64,000 nt of DNA from Deltaproteobacteria bacterium (GCA_021737785.1 JAIPDI010000016.1:1-64000), one strand, 5' to 3'; numbered from the stretch's first letter, positions 33,548-43,657 are shown. Notes: a model not told the origin generated them from the sequence alone. Program-made: numbers and translations.

Positions 33548-33635
33548 AAGAAAACATTCCTGTTGAATAACTCTATAATTCCCGAAAGAAGCTAAACAGA
33601 TGACAAATACCCCCAAACATTGAGGACCATTCCGA

Positions 33636-35597
33636 ATGTCCAAAGAAAAAGACGACCGATTGGATCTAAAGGAGACCGGCGACGTAACCCCTTGGAGCGA
33701 AGACCTATTCGGCCCTTTTGCCCATTTTGCCTGTGATTGGAATGGGTGGCTTGGATCTGATGGAAAACCTGCACATGTCACGCCTTCGTGCAGGCAACTC
33801 ACCGGATATGATCGCAGGGAGTTCCTGGAGAACCCGAATCTGATTACCGATATCATTCACAGGGAAGACAGGGAACAAATCCTTAATCACTTTAATGAGG
33901 ATTTCACCATTAAGGAGGCGTTTCAGAAGGAATTCCGGATTGTCCGAAAAGATGGGGACGTGCGATGGATAAGGCACATCTGCAGACCGGTTTACAGCCG
34001 GGAAGGGAAGTGGCTGGGAAGGTATTACAGCAATAGGGATATTTCAGATTATAAATTCTCAGAAAATGCGCTTATCCAAAGCGAGGAGAAATATCGCAAT
34101 ATCGTTGAAAGCTCCAACGACGGCATTTGCATTATTCAGAATGATATCATCCGATTCAGCAATAAACGATTGGCCGACATGATCGGATTTGCGCGAGAGG
34201 AAATCCTTGAAACCCCCTTTTTCGATCATGTTCATCCGGATGAATTGACCAGCGTTGTGGAATCCTACGAGCGGTTTGTTTCGGGGGAAAAGGAAGATCA
34301 GAGATTTGAAACCGTGCTGTTTAACCCGAATGGGACTCCCCTGGATGTGGAGTTAAGCATCTCTCCCACCTTTCACGAAAATCAGCGGGCCGCCCTCATT
34401 ATGGTTCGGGACATCACCGGACTCAAACAGATAGAAAAAGAAAAGAGAGAACTTGAAAAAATTCTGCAACAGACTCAGCGGATGGAGGCCATCGGAACCC
34501 TCGCAGGCGGTATTGCCCATGAGTTCAACAATATTCTCTGGATTATCTCGGCCAATACGGAATACGCGCTCGAAATTCTCAAGGACGGCGGCGCGGTAAT
34601 CAACAACCTGCAGAGAATAGAAAGGGCCTGTTCCCGCGCAGCGGATCTGGTGGGCCAGATCCTCAGTTTCAGCCGCCAGCAACAGCATGCCCCAAAGCCG
34701 CTGGATATGAGGGCTATTGTTAAGGAGACCTTGAAATTCATGAGGGCCTCCCTGCCGAAGACCATTGAAATCAATCCTCAGATCGCCGGCGATCTCCGGA
34801 TGGTGATGGCCGATCCCACACAACTGCATCAGGTGGTCACGAACCTGTGCACCAATGCGTTTTATGCCATGCGGGAAGCAGGGGGTATTCTTGAGGTGAG
34901 TCTTGATAATATAGACGCAGGGGAAACGTCGTCCTTTCCGGTGGGCATGGCGCCGGGAAAATATGTCAGACTGCGGGTCAAAGATACGGGCATCGGCATG
35001 GAGCCGGAGGTCATGAAGCGTGTGTTTGAACCGTTTTTTACCACCAGACAGCCTGGCGAGGGCGCTGGCTTGGGCCTGTCGGTGGTGTATGGGATTGTTG
35101 AAAGCTATCATGGCGCGGTGACCGTGGGCAGCAGGCCGGGTGAGGGGTCTGTCTTTGAGGTTTTTCTGCCTGTTATCGAAGAGAAATCCGAGGCTGAGAC
35201 CCGGCGGCCCCGACCGATTCCCACCGGAAAGGAACGAATTCTCTTTGTGGACGACGAAAAGGAGATTGCCGATATTACCCGGGAGGTGCTGGAAAGCCTC
35301 GGCTACCGCGTACATGTGGAGAACAATCCGGCGAAGGCACTCAAGGTGTTCGGGAAGCGGTCTGATGAATTTAGTCTGGTGATCACGGATATGACCATGC
35401 CCGGTATGACCGGGGAGGTATTGGCCAGAAAATTGATCGATATCCGGGCTGATATCCCCATCATTATCTGCACGGGATACGGGGAGGTTATCGGCGAAGC
35501 CCGGACCAGGGAGATGGGCGTACGGGAGATTCTTCGAAAGCCGGCCACCATCGGTACTGTTGCCGAAACCGTTCGAAGGGTGCTGGATAAAAAGTAG
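33636..35597 (+). CDS. PAS-PAS hybrid histidine kinase with C-terminal receiver
   Basis: 653 aa, no membrane segment, so a cytoplasmic sensor. Two PAS domains (about 15-140 and 150-270; DGICIIQNDIIRFSNKRLADMIGF in the second) precede the dimerisation helix with the phospho-His in GTLAGGIAHEFNN (about residue 295). ATPase motifs follow: NLCTNAFYAM (N box), VKDTGIGM and GEGAGLGLSVVYGIV. Residues about 530-650 are a receiver (FVDDEKE, ITDMTMPGMTG, ICTGY, RKPA). The unusual HEFNN H-box is common in delta-proteobacterial kinases. ATG follows GAGGACC. Confidence 0.92.
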   Translation: MSKEKDDRLDLKETGDVTPWSEDLFGPFAHFACDWNGWLGSDGKPAHVTPSCRQLTGYDRREFLENPNLITDIIHREDREQILNHFNEDFTIKEAFQKEFRIVRKDGDVRWIRHICRPVYSREGKWLGRYYSNRDISDYKFSENALIQSEEKYRNIVESSNDGICIIQNDIIRFSNKRLADMIGFAREEILETPFFDHVHPDELTSVVESYERFVSGEKEDQRFETVLFNPNGTPLDVELSISPTFHENQRAALIMVRDITGLKQIEKEKRELEKILQQTQRMEAIGTLAGGIAHEFNNILWIISANTEYALEILKDGGAVINNLQRIERACSRAADLVGQILSFSRQQQHAPKPLDMRAIVKETLKFMRASLPKTIEINPQIAGDLRMVMADPTQLHQVVTNLCTNAFYAMREAGGILEVSLDNIDAGETSSFPVGMAPGKYVRLRVKDTGIGMEPEVMKRVFEPFFTTRQPGEGAGLGLSVVYGIVESYHGAVTVGSRPGEGSVFEVFLPVIEEKSEAETRRPRPIPTGKERILFVDDEKEIADITREVLESLGYRVHVENNPAKALKVFGKRSDEFSLVITDMTMPGMTGEVLARKLIDIRADIPIIICTGYGEVIGEARTREMGVREILRKPATIGTVAETVRRVLDKK

Positions 35598-35610
35598 GGT
35601 GACGGGATGG

Positions 35611-36687
<1,077 letters not shown>

Positions 36688-37467
36688 TCAGCTTCTATAA
36701 ACACCCGGCGACACATGTTTGAGCCCATGTTCTATCCCTCGAAGGCTTTCAGACATCCCGACGAAAAGATAGCCTTTGGCTCTTAATGCCCGGCAAAGGT
36801 TTAGCACCACCTTCTGCCGGGTCTCATTGTCAAAATAGATCATCACGTTTCTGCAGAATATGATGTCGAACTGTTGGCGAGATGAATCGCTGAGTAAATT
36901 ATGCTTCCCGAATGTTGTAAATTTTTTCACCTCACCACGCACCTTCACATAGTCTTTCCACTCATTGCGGCCCTGTTGAAAATATTTGCGGAGTATCGGC
37001 AGCGGGACCCTTTGTGCTCTTTCTTTAGGGTAGATGCCGGTTTTTGCAATCTTTAGGACAGAGTCGGAGATATCCGAGGCATAAAGATGAAAGTCATATG
37101 CATTATCCACCAGCTGAACCGCCAGTGAATAGGGCTCCTCCCCGGTGGAGCAGGCCGCACTCCAGATATTCAGGTGCCTGGATTTGTCAATATGCTTCAA
37201 TATGAATTCGAAGTGACCGTTTTCTCTGAAAAAAAAGGTGTGATTGGTCGTGATGGCGTCAATGAAGTTTCTAAACTCATGAGCATCTTGTCTGACGAGC
37301 GAGATGTATTCATTTGCGGTATCGATACGCAAGATTCTCAGTCGTTTGGCAATCCTGGCCTTGAGCAGTCCAAGCTTGCTCTCCGGCAGGTATATGCCTG
37401 ATGCGGTGTATACCAGCCGGGACAACTCTCTGTACTGGCTCATTGTAATATCTGTGTTATTGCCCAA
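36688..37467 (-). CDS. cheR: Chemotaxis methyltransferase CheR
   Basis: 259 aa. N-terminal helical domain, then NHTFFFRENGHFEFI and the SAM site WSAACSTGEEPYSLA, and FCRNVMIYFDNETRQKV. It methylates receptor glutamates. The start is TTG at 37467 with AAAGGCG about 9 nt upstream; the ATG at 37443 lacks a site. First gene of cheR-cheB. Sigma-54 control fits co-regulation with flagellar genes. Confidence 0.96.
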   Translation of the reverse strand: MGNNTDITMSQYRELSRLVYTASGIYLPESKLGLLKARIAKRLRILRIDTANEYISLVRQDAHEFRNFIDAITTNHTFFFRENGHFEFILKHIDKSRHLNIWSAACSTGEEPYSLAVQLVDNAYDFHLYASDISDSVLKIAKTGIYPKERAQRVPLPILRKYFQQGRNEWKDYVKVRGEVKKFTTFGKHNLLSDSSRQQFDIIFCRNVMIYFDNETRQKVVLNLCRALRAKGYLFVGMSESLRGIEHGLKHVSPGVYRS

Positions 37468-37604
37468 CAGCAGCGCCTTTAATCTTAGAAGTTAACGGGA
37501 GTGTGGAGCACCGGTGACAGGAACGGCTTGCCAGCCTCGATTTCCCTGGTTTATCCCCCGAATGCATCGAGAGCCGCCATGAGCTGACGGATCTAATTTG
37601 AGAA

Positions 37605-37620
37605 AGCAAGTTTCGTACCA
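37605..37620 (-). promoter_or_regulatory. Sigma-54 promoter of cheR-cheB
   Basis: Minus strand TGGTACGAAACTTGCT matches TGGCACN5TTGCW at all but one position. It is about 140 nt upstream of the cheR start. Confidence 0.7.
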
Positions 37621-37634
37621 GACAGCCAGCGCAA

Positions 37635-37662
37635 TGGAGGCCGGAGGCCAGAGGTCGGAAAA
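37635..37662. repeat. 7-bp tandem array (4 units)
   Basis: TGGAGGC, CGGAGGC, CAGAGGT, CGGAAAA. Same consensus as the translated array at 6046-6143, and 15 nt from the cheR sigma-54 promoter. Confidence 0.65.
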
Positions 37663-37706
37663 TCCACTATCCGTCCACGGCCGATGCGCTATGGGCTGTC
37701 ATTCCT

Positions 37707-37805
37707 AAGGCGGCCTGACGGCCGAAACCAAACAGGTTTCACCCAAGTCCCGGAAGCGTTCTGAACGCCCGTGGGCAAACTTCTTCGCAGGTTGCAGAGA
37801 AGTTA
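37707..37805. repeat. Dispersed repeat type 1, copy a
   Basis: Starts AAGGCGGCCTGACGGCCG, runs through AACCAAACAGGTTTCACCC and AAGTCCCGGAAG, and ends with the hairpin AACTTCTTCGCA...TGCAGAGAAGTTACA. Shared with 41402-41553 and 63800-63909. A further stem (AGCGCTGGA/TCCAGCGT) follows at about 37820-37839. Confidence 0.8.
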
Positions 37806-37942
37806 CACATAAAGAGTCTAGCGCTGGACTTCCAGCGTCTTCTACGCATCCATTAATGCACATTCCCGCATGCTGCGGGATCTACGCTTCGCTTCGACCA
37901 GTACCGGCGTCATACGGGACGTGTCCTTCGGAAGATTCTCTG

Positions 37943-37971
37943 TTGACACCTCCGCCTGTTTTCTTTAAAGT
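37943..37971 (+). promoter_or_regulatory. Sigma-70-like promoter of the sigma-54 activator
   Basis: TTGACA, 17 nt, TAAAGT, about 100 nt upstream of the ATG at 38080. Confidence 0.55.
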
Positions 37972-38079
37972 CTTTTACAAAGAAAAAAAGGAAGTTGACA
38001 CGATCTGGATCCTTCCGGTCAATTTTCCGGGAACGCAGGAACGTGGAAGATCTTTTGACAAAGAGAGATGGTATTTTGA

Positions 38080-39075
38080 ATGGAACTTAACGGGATTATT
38101 GGAGAAAGCAACGAAATCCAGGAAGTTCTAAAGGTCGCTGAAAAGGTGGCGGCCAGCGACAGTACGATCTTGATTTACGGGGAGACCGGAACAGGCAAAG
38201 GGTTGACGGCCAAGGCCATCCATCTAAACTCTCAAAGGGCCCGCAAGGCCTTTGTTTCCATCAATTGCGGGGCGATTCCGGCGAATCTTCTGGAAAGTGA
38301 GCTGTTCGGGCACGTCCGCGGTGCTTTTACCGGGGCCTTCAAGAATAAGACCGGCAAGTTCGAGCAGGCGGACAAAGGGACCATCTTTCTGGATGAAATC
38401 GGCGATATGAGTCCTGATCTTCAGGTCAAGATATTGAGGGTCCTGGAAGAGAGCGAGTTTGAAAGGGTCGGAGGCAATGACACCCTGCGGGTGGACATCA
38501 GGATCATTGCCGCAACCCATCGAAATCTTGAAGATCGGGTGGAAAAAGGGCTGTTTCGGGAAGATCTCTTCTACAGACTGTGCGTCATCCCGCTGTCCCT
38601 GCCACCGCTCCGGTGCCGAAGGCAGGACGTTCCCCTTCTGGCCGAACATTTTCTCCAGGTCATCAACGAAAAAAATGAATATAGGCTCGAAGGATTTTCC
38701 AAACAGGCCTTAGATGTTCTATCTGCCTACCCGTGGCCCGGAAACGTCAGGGAACTCAAAAATCTGGTCGAAAGGCTGGCGGTCTTGAAGCAGGAGGGGA
38801 CAATAGAGGCATACGATCTGCCCGGCAGGATACGCGGGTCTATTGAAATCCAGATGGAAGAACCGCCAATCGGCATTTCAGATGAAGGGATATGCCTCAA
38901 TACGGCGGTCAGCGAATTTGAAAAGGCACTGATCCTCCAGTCATTGCAGAAGGCCAAAGGGGTAAAGAATGAGGCGGCCAAACTATTGAACCTGAAGCGG
39001 ACCACGCTTGTTGAAAAGATCAAGCGGTACCACCTGGATTCCTATGAATTGGCGGGGACCAGGCATGCGGGATAG
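38080..39075 (+). CDS. Sigma-54 activator (AAA+ and Fis domains, no receiver)
   Basis: 331 aa. It begins directly with the AAA+ domain ([11 protein letters not shown]; Walker [15 protein letters not shown] loop intact, needed to contact sigma-54; Walker [21 protein letters not shown]; second region of homology WPGNVREL). C-terminal Fis helix-turn-helix ([31 protein letters not shown]). No N-terminal receiver or sensor, so activity must be set by expression or a partner in trans. The receiver protein encoded 63 nt downstream is one candidate. Several sigma-54 promoters in this window (15396, 19064, 24166, 37605) make it a likely flagellar master activator. Confidence 0.9.
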   Translation: MELNGIIGESNEIQEVLKVAEKVAASDSTILIYGETGTGKGLTAKAIHLNSQRARKAFVSINCGAIPANLLESELFGHVRGAFTGAFKNKTGKFEQADKGTIFLDEIGDMSPDLQVKILRVLEESEFERVGGNDTLRVDIRIIAATHRNLEDRVEKGLFREDLFYRLCVIPLSLPPLRCRRQDVPLLAEHFLQVINEKNEYRLEGFSKQALDVLSAYPWPGNVRELKNLVERLAVLKQEGTIEAYDLPGRIRGSIEIQMEEPPIGISDEGICLNTAVSEFEKALILQSLQKAKGVKNEAAKLLNLKRTTLVEKIKRYHLDSYELAGTRHAG

Positions 39076-39138
39076 GGGTCCGGACGGGGAGTCGGGTGCT
39101 GCAAGGACCTGCATGAATCTTGTCGAGGAGGTCATTGG

Positions 39139-39840
39139 ATGGAATCAAGAATACTTGTGGTAGATGATGAAAAGGAGATTCTGGATACGCTTGCCGAATT
39201 TATGGCGGATCTGGGGTACCAGGCGGACTTTGCGGACGCAGTGGACGCGGCATTGGTCTTGATGAAGAAAAATGAATATGATGTTTTCCTGCTCGACAAG
39301 AATATGCCTGACAACAAAAATAATAAGGAAGGAGGAATGAGCCTCCTCAGATATGCCAAAGAGAATATGCCCGGGACCGAAGTCATTATGATGACCGGGT
39401 ATGGCACTGTTGAAAGCGCAGTGGAGGCCATGAAACTCGGGGCATTTGATTACATCACAAAGCCGATCTCACTCAAGGATGTAAAACTGAAAATCGACAG
39501 AATATTGGATTACAAACGCTTCATCAATTCAGAAGACACCCTTCGGACCTATAAAATACTTCATAATCAGCTTTTGAGTTCTCTGGTGAACCTGGATAAC
39601 CTTCCGGAGGATCAACTGGAGAAGATACTGAGAACCCTGGGAGCGAGGATCGATCAGGTGTTTGGACTCCAAAAGGATTATGAAACCATCATAGAGGCCC
39701 AGGCGGACGCACTCGAAAAGATTCAGGAGTATGTAGAGCACTTGAAAGAGGCTGTTCCCACTGAGAGTCCTTATTATGTATTGATCGATAAGATCATTGA
39801 AGCATCCAACAAGCGAATTACGGCTCGGCAGGACACCTAA
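39139..39840 (+). CDS. Receiver protein with helical C-terminus
   Basis: 233 aa. Residues 1-120 are a complete receiver (VVDDEKE, FLLDKNMPDNKNN with phosphoacceptor Asp and an unusual insertion, MMTGYGT, ITKPI). The remaining 110 residues are helical with coiled-coil character (LRTYKILHNQLLSSLVNL, YETIIEAQADALEKIQEYVEHL) and no DNA-binding motif. GAGGAGG precedes the ATG. It follows the receiver-less sigma-54 activator, so the two could be a split two-component regulator; that is inference. Confidence 0.82.
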   Translation: MESRILVVDDEKEILDTLAEFMADLGYQADFADAVDAALVLMKKNEYDVFLLDKNMPDNKNNKEGGMSLLRYAKENMPGTEVIMMTGYGTVESAVEAMKLGAFDYITKPISLKDVKLKIDRILDYKRFINSEDTLRTYKILHNQLLSSLVNLDNLPEDQLEKILRTLGARIDQVFGLQKDYETIIEAQADALEKIQEYVEHLKEAVPTESPYYVLIDKIIEASNKRITARQDT

Positions 39841-39968
39841 CCACAAGCGGCCTCCGGTATTTTGCCCTGTTCCCGGTGTTGACACAGGGGCTCGGGGTCA
39901 GCCCAAAAAGGCGAATCGCCCCATTTCCGGGCGGTAATCCACTGCAATCGGTTTCTGGGAGACGGAGC

Positions 39969-40337
39969 ATGAGCAAACCGGACATGGCGGACTACCGCCG
40001 GGAAATCGCAAAGGGGGATGTCCTTCTTCGGGAAGGAGACGTTGACACCCGGTTTTTTCTTCTTCAGAAGGGATCCTTGGATATCTTTGTCCGGGGAAAG
40101 AAGATAAACACGATCGAGGCCAAGACCGGTCAGGATTTCGTGGGCGAGATCGGTGCTATCCTCGGCACCCCCCGGACAGCCACGGTTGTGGCGGCCACTG
40201 ATTGCGTGGTCCTGTGTCTTCCCAGGATCGAGATAGAAGCGGTCATCAGCGCATCCCCCACCCTCGGCGTCAAGCTGATACAGTCCCTGTGCTATAAACT
40301 GATCAACAGCGCTTCCGCCCTTGCCGAATTTCAGTGA
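39969..40337 (+). CDS. Cyclic-nucleotide-binding domain protein
   Basis: 122 aa, a single cNMP-binding fold: IAKGDVLLREGDVDTRFFLLQKGSLDIFVRG, GQDFVGEIGAILGTPRTATVVAATDCVVLCL. The phosphate-binding cassette region (GEIGAILGTPRTATV) is close to consensus. No output domain, so it works as a stand-alone ligand-binding module. Start at 39969 preferred (GACGGAGC before ATG); the frame from 39876 has no domain before it. Confidence 0.82.
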   Translation: MSKPDMADYRREIAKGDVLLREGDVDTRFFLLQKGSLDIFVRGKKINTIEAKTGQDFVGEIGAILGTPRTATVVAATDCVVLCLPRIEIEAVISASPTLGVKLIQSLCYKLINSASALAEFQ

Positions 40338-40381
40338 AATATACGGTCAGTCTCGTCCCAGGGGATCTTCTTTGAATCCGA

Positions 40382-41062
40382 TCATTCTTCCTGATCAAAG
40401 AAATCCGGGTAAAATTTTTTAGCGCATGCCGGGCATAGGCCGTGGCTGAATTCTGCTTTTGAATGTTTTTTAAAATATACTTCAATTTGCTCCCAGTACC
40501 CTTTATCATTTCTAATCTTCTTGCAATAAGAGCAAATGGGCAGTATGCCTCTTAACGTTTTGATCTCTGCTAAAGCTTCCTGAAGCTCTTTAATGAGTCT
40601 AATCCGTTCATTCTCCGCTCGTTTGCGATCCGTGATGTCCCTGCATATACAGAATACCAGCTTTCGGCCCCTGTAAACCGCCCCATTATTGCTGAGTTCT
40701 ATATCGACGATGGTGCCGTCTTTGCGACGTTGTTGCGTCTCGAAGTGAGCCCCTGAATCATCGACTTCCCGGATCATTTCTATGAGTTGTTCCCGCGTAA
40801 ATACAATGTCCCAGTTCCATACATGAAGCTGATGCATTTCTTCCAAGGAGTAACCGAGGATCTCCGCATATCGCTTATTCGCCTCATACACCTTTCCATT
40901 TTGGTCAAGGATAACAATCCCATCTCTTGATTGGTCAAACAGAAGGCGCCAGCGTACGACTTCATCCCTGAGGAGCGCTTCCATCCTCCGGCGATCAAGC
41001 TCAGCACTCTGCAACTCCAGAACTTGCCTTTGTAATTCTTCATAGGTGGGCTTTTTTGGCAT
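40382..41062 (-). CDS. PAS-domain protein with C-terminal Cys-rich module
   Basis: 226 aa. Coiled N-terminus, PAS domain (about 40-150: FDQSRDGIVILDQNGKVYEANKRYAEILGYSLEEM, ending CRDITDRKRAE), then a coiled coil and a zinc-finger-like tail ICSYCKKIRNDKGYWEQ...GLCPACAKK with two CxxC pairs. This PAS plus CxxC-tail pairing is common in delta-proteobacterial signalling proteins; no kinase or cyclase domain is present. I start at the ATG (41062); a GTG three codons upstream is the alternative. Alone between the cNMP protein and an acylase remnant. Confidence 0.8.
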   Translation of the reverse strand: MPKKPTYEELQRQVLELQSAELDRRRMEALLRDEVVRWRLLFDQSRDGIVILDQNGKVYEANKRYAEILGYSLEEMHQLHVWNWDIVFTREQLIEMIREVDDSGAHFETQQRRKDGTIVDIELSNNGAVYRGRKLVFCICRDITDRKRAENERIRLIKELQEALAEIKTLRGILPICSYCKKIRNDKGYWEQIEVYFKKHSKAEFSHGLCPACAKKFYPDFFDQEE

Positions 41063-41067
41063 TTTCG

Positions 41068-41360
41068 TCACTTCACTTGGTCAGGCTTGAATATCAAGGG
41101 TTTATCCAGTTTTTCCGTCTTATGAAAATGAATGGGAATCTGTCTTCCCCGGGCCCAGGGCTCGGCCTGATCGCCGTGATGGGGACTCCTGTATTGTCCT
41201 GACCGGCCCGGAGGGCTGATAATGGGTGAATTCTCCGGGTCTGGGAAATCAACCACCATGCGGATGACCCCTCCGGATTCAAAAGGAAACGGATTCTTGG
41301 GGGCCCACATGCCGGCGTTGATGGTGGTGCCGCCCCACTCCTTGACCCTTCCGCGAATCA
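41068..41360 (-). pseudogene. C-terminal remnant of a penicillin-acylase-family enzyme
   Basis: VKEWGGTTINAGMWAPKN, then GGVIRMVVDFPDPENS, then SPPGRSGQYRSPHHGDQAEPWARGR and PIHFH match the C-terminal end of Ntn-hydrolase penicillin/aculeacin acylases. The upstream 600 or so residues are missing and replaced by dispersed repeat type 1. The reading frame stops at 41068-41070 just before the PAS gene start. Probably left by a deletion. Confidence 0.6.
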
Positions 41361-41401
41361 ACCCTCCTCGCAACTTCCGGAACACTGGTGCCAAGTTCTT
41401 C

Positions 41402-41553
41402 CAAGGCGGCCACACGGCCACAACCAAACAGGTTGCACCCGAGTCCCCCGAGGACGCCCGTGGGGGCCTCTGCCCAAGAGCTGCAATAAAATGTGCTCGT
41501 ATCGTCCGGCGGCCGCCCCCGGGCAAACTTCTTCGCACGTTGCAGAGAAGTTG
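41402..41553. repeat. Dispersed repeat type 1, copy b (expanded)
   Basis: The same ends as copy a (AAGGCGGCC...ACGGCC, AACCAAACAGGTTGCACCC; AACTTCTTCGCACGTTGCAGAGAAG), with about 50 extra bases in the middle at about 41460-41515. Confidence 0.75.
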
Positions 41554-41634
41554 CAGACAAAGGGCCTAAGGTCCGGCAACAGAACAGGCTCCCGGCCCGG
41601 ACGCTCTTGACAGTTTCAGTTTCAAGTCGACGCG

Positions 41635-42159
41635 TCAACCGAGCAGGAGACGGACAACCTGCGGCAGGCAATCTTCCACCCACTGATCAAGCAGTTCATA
41701 GGGGGTCGCGTTTATGGGATGGGGAATGACCACAAACGGATAATCGGGAAACCCGTGGGCTACAGCCATGGCCTTTCCTGATGAGGTGAAGGGTTCCGTG
41801 CAGATGACGGCGGCCGGAATCCCAAACTGTTCCATGATGATTCCGTCGAGCACACTGCCCGAACTGCATGAACCTCAGTCCCCGATCCCGGCCACCACCA
41901 CTTGCGCCTTTTCCGCCAATTGCCGTGCCGCATCCTCGGAAACCCCATGGGAAGGGGACGGCTTCTTGAGAAGGATCTCACCTTCAAATCCGTGCAGATG
42001 TTTCAGCCGGCGCCCAATCCCTTTCAGCAGGTAATCGGAATTCCGCTTCCCATTATCAATGAGCCCCAGCGTAAGTCCTTTCAGGGACGCAGGCCGGGGC
42101 GCCGTGTCAAAGGCTGTCTTGACGGGCGCATTGGTGGGATCCAGCACTGTAATGGACAT
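41635..42159 (-). CDS. UGSC-family selenoprotein (in-frame UGA = Sec)
   Basis: 174 aa if the UGA at 41877-41875 is read as selenocysteine. Frame 42159-41878 gives MSITVLDPTNAPVKTAFDTA..., with RPASLKGLTLGLIDNGKRNSD and VVVAGIGD; the codons UGA GGU UCA UGC follow (Sec-Gly-Ser-Cys, the eponymous motif), then SSGSVLDGIIMEQFGIPA and DYPFVVIPHPINATPYELLD up to a normal stop. Reading UGA as stop would split a continuous family-like protein. A stem-loop follows the UGA (41846-41862). AAGGGGAG precedes the ATG. A redox role with a Sec/Cys pair is inferred. The partner gene starts upstream at 43267. Confidence 0.85.
41846..41862 (-). promoter_or_regulatory. Candidate bacterial SECIS stem-loop
   Basis: UCGGGC, loop AGUGU, GCUCGA on the minus strand: a 6-bp stem beginning 12 nt after the UGA, at the distance bacterial SECIS elements use. 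The loop carries Gs. Folding was done by eye. Confidence 0.5.
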
Positions 42160-42220
42160 ATCTATCTCCCCTTATTCTGTTTCACTGTTTCAAGAATTCC
42201 AACGGAATCCCGGTGACCGT

Positions 42221-43267
42221 TCAGGTGTCGCCTGCGCAAGGCGGACCGATCGATTCACTAACCGCCCTGGACATCTTCCGGTTGAACCATCCGAACATGC
42301 ATGCTGAAAACCTTCCAGCAACTCCTCCGGCCATGATCAGCAGGATCCGGTCCGGGGCGGAAACGGCCCGGACCATCTTTTCTTCATCTTCCGATGTCAG
42401 GGGGGTCTCATCCAGCCCCCCTCTTTTCAGGTCCGCCAGGGGGCGGCAGGCCTTTTCAAAGAGATATTCCTGCACCCCCTTTTTCGTCCAGCCCCCCTTA
42501 ATGAGGGTTTGATAGTGTTCAGGACAGATAATCACCGCGCATTCAACATCTCCCCCCATGTTGAAACTCCCCAGAGCCCGCATTCGGTCGGCAATGGTGT
42601 TCAGGATGTTTTCCGGTTTCAATGCGCTGTGGTTCTGGATCTGGTTGGGGCCCTCGGCAGCGAAAACAGTGACGGCGCTCGTTTCCCTCGGGAGTCCCCG
42701 AACCACATGAAGCGGTTCCCATTGGCTGTCTTGTTCGCTGAAACAGAAGGTGTACTTCCCCGGATGCCCAAGGGTCGTCCTGTCGAACTCTCTCCCTCCG
42801 AGGTTGTACAGGGCGAGTCTGACGGCCCTCCCGATGGTGGCGTTGGCACGATATCCGGGAGCCATGAGATTTTGACCGTTGTTGAGGCCCAATTCCTCTG
42901 AGATTGGACCATTGACCACCATCAGAATTCCCGCCCCGGCGGTGCTCGCCGTGACCCCGTGCAGTCCGAATTCAGGACGGGATATGCCGCGTACGGCCGC
43001 AACCACCACGGGAAAGTACTCCGGAAGGCATCCGGCCATGACTGCATTGATGGCGACCTTTTCCGCAGTAAACACCCTGTTTCGCTCGGGAATGGCCCCC
43101 AGGAGGTCCCCCGGTTCCAGCCCGGCGGCGTCAAGAAACCGGAGCACCTTGTCTTTGGTGGGAGGAACCACCGGGAGCCCGTCTGTCCATCCCTTTTGAA
43201 AAAAGATGTCTATGGCGTGATCAAGGCTTTCACACTCTATGGGTTGGGATACGAGACCCTGTTTCAT
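42221..43267 (-). CDS. Conserved protein of the GWTDGLPVVPPT type, UGSC partner
   Basis: 348 aa, soluble. Hallmarks: FFQKGWTDGLPVVPPTKDKVLRFLDAAG, VAINAVMAGCLPEYFPVVVAAV, ILMVVNGPISEELGLNNGQ, ANATIGRAVRLALYNLGG and GHPGKYTFCFSEQ. I recognise the family as widespread but without a biochemical function known to me. The ATG is preceded by GAGAGGAATT. It lies 61 nt upstream of the UGSC gene in the same direction, so they are an operon and probably subunits of one enzyme. Several conserved Cys and His residues could be catalytic. Confidence 0.75.
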   Translation of the reverse strand: MKQGLVSQPIECESLDHAIDIFFQKGWTDGLPVVPPTKDKVLRFLDAAGLEPGDLLGAIPERNRVFTAEKVAINAVMAGCLPEYFPVVVAAVRGISRPEFGLHGVTASTAGAGILMVVNGPISEELGLNNGQNLMAPGYRANATIGRAVRLALYNLGGREFDRTTLGHPGKYTFCFSEQDSQWEPLHVVRGLPRETSAVTVFAAEGPNQIQNHSALKPENILNTIADRMRALGSFNMGGDVECAVIICPEHYQTLIKGGWTKKGVQEYLFEKACRPLADLKRGGLDETPLTSEDEEKMVRAVSAPDRILLIMAGGVAGRFSACMFGWFNRKMSRAVSESIGPPCAGDT

Positions 43268-43657
43268 GGAACAATTCCTCTCCGATGAAATGATTCAGCG
43301 TTTCCGGCCGCTTCCCGTACCTGATAATCAAGGATCCGGGCATATCCTTCCATTACAATCCTCAGAAACAGACGGCTTGTGTGTTTCCTCTGATGGGCAT
43401 GCTGTTTTTATGATGTGACCAATAATGTAGAGGAGGTCTTTGAATAATACAAGAACATTTTCTCCCAGGGCGTGCATCATATGGAGACGGATGGACTTGC
43501 ATTCAGCACCCTATGATCACTCCAACGCAGGCGATTAATCTCACCCTGCAGTGCCCACGGCCGTTGCAATGGTCTTTGAAATCTTCAGCCGGTATCCTGG
43601 GATACCCGAAACAAAATGCGGCACGGCAAACCTCACCATCAGAGCAGGCCGTGATCT
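43268..43657. other. Intergenic region, no gene seen
   Basis: About 390 bp between the SRPBCC gene and the UGSC partner. It probably holds the promoter of the UGSC operon, but I could not recognise one with confidence. Confidence 0.4.

Noticed and set aside
33542-33580. TTGACA and TATAAT upstream of the hybrid kinase as a sigma-70 promoter
   Set aside because: The spacing is 25 nt, too long for a normal promoter.
34353-35315. Minus-strand frame (320 aa) opposite the hybrid histidine kinase
   Set aside because: Shadow frame; the plus strand has complete kinase motifs.
41875-42159. UGSC frame as a pseudogene with premature stop
   Set aside because: The only interruption is a UGA followed exactly by Gly-Ser-Cys codons in the family's Sec position, both sides are intact, and a stem-loop follows.
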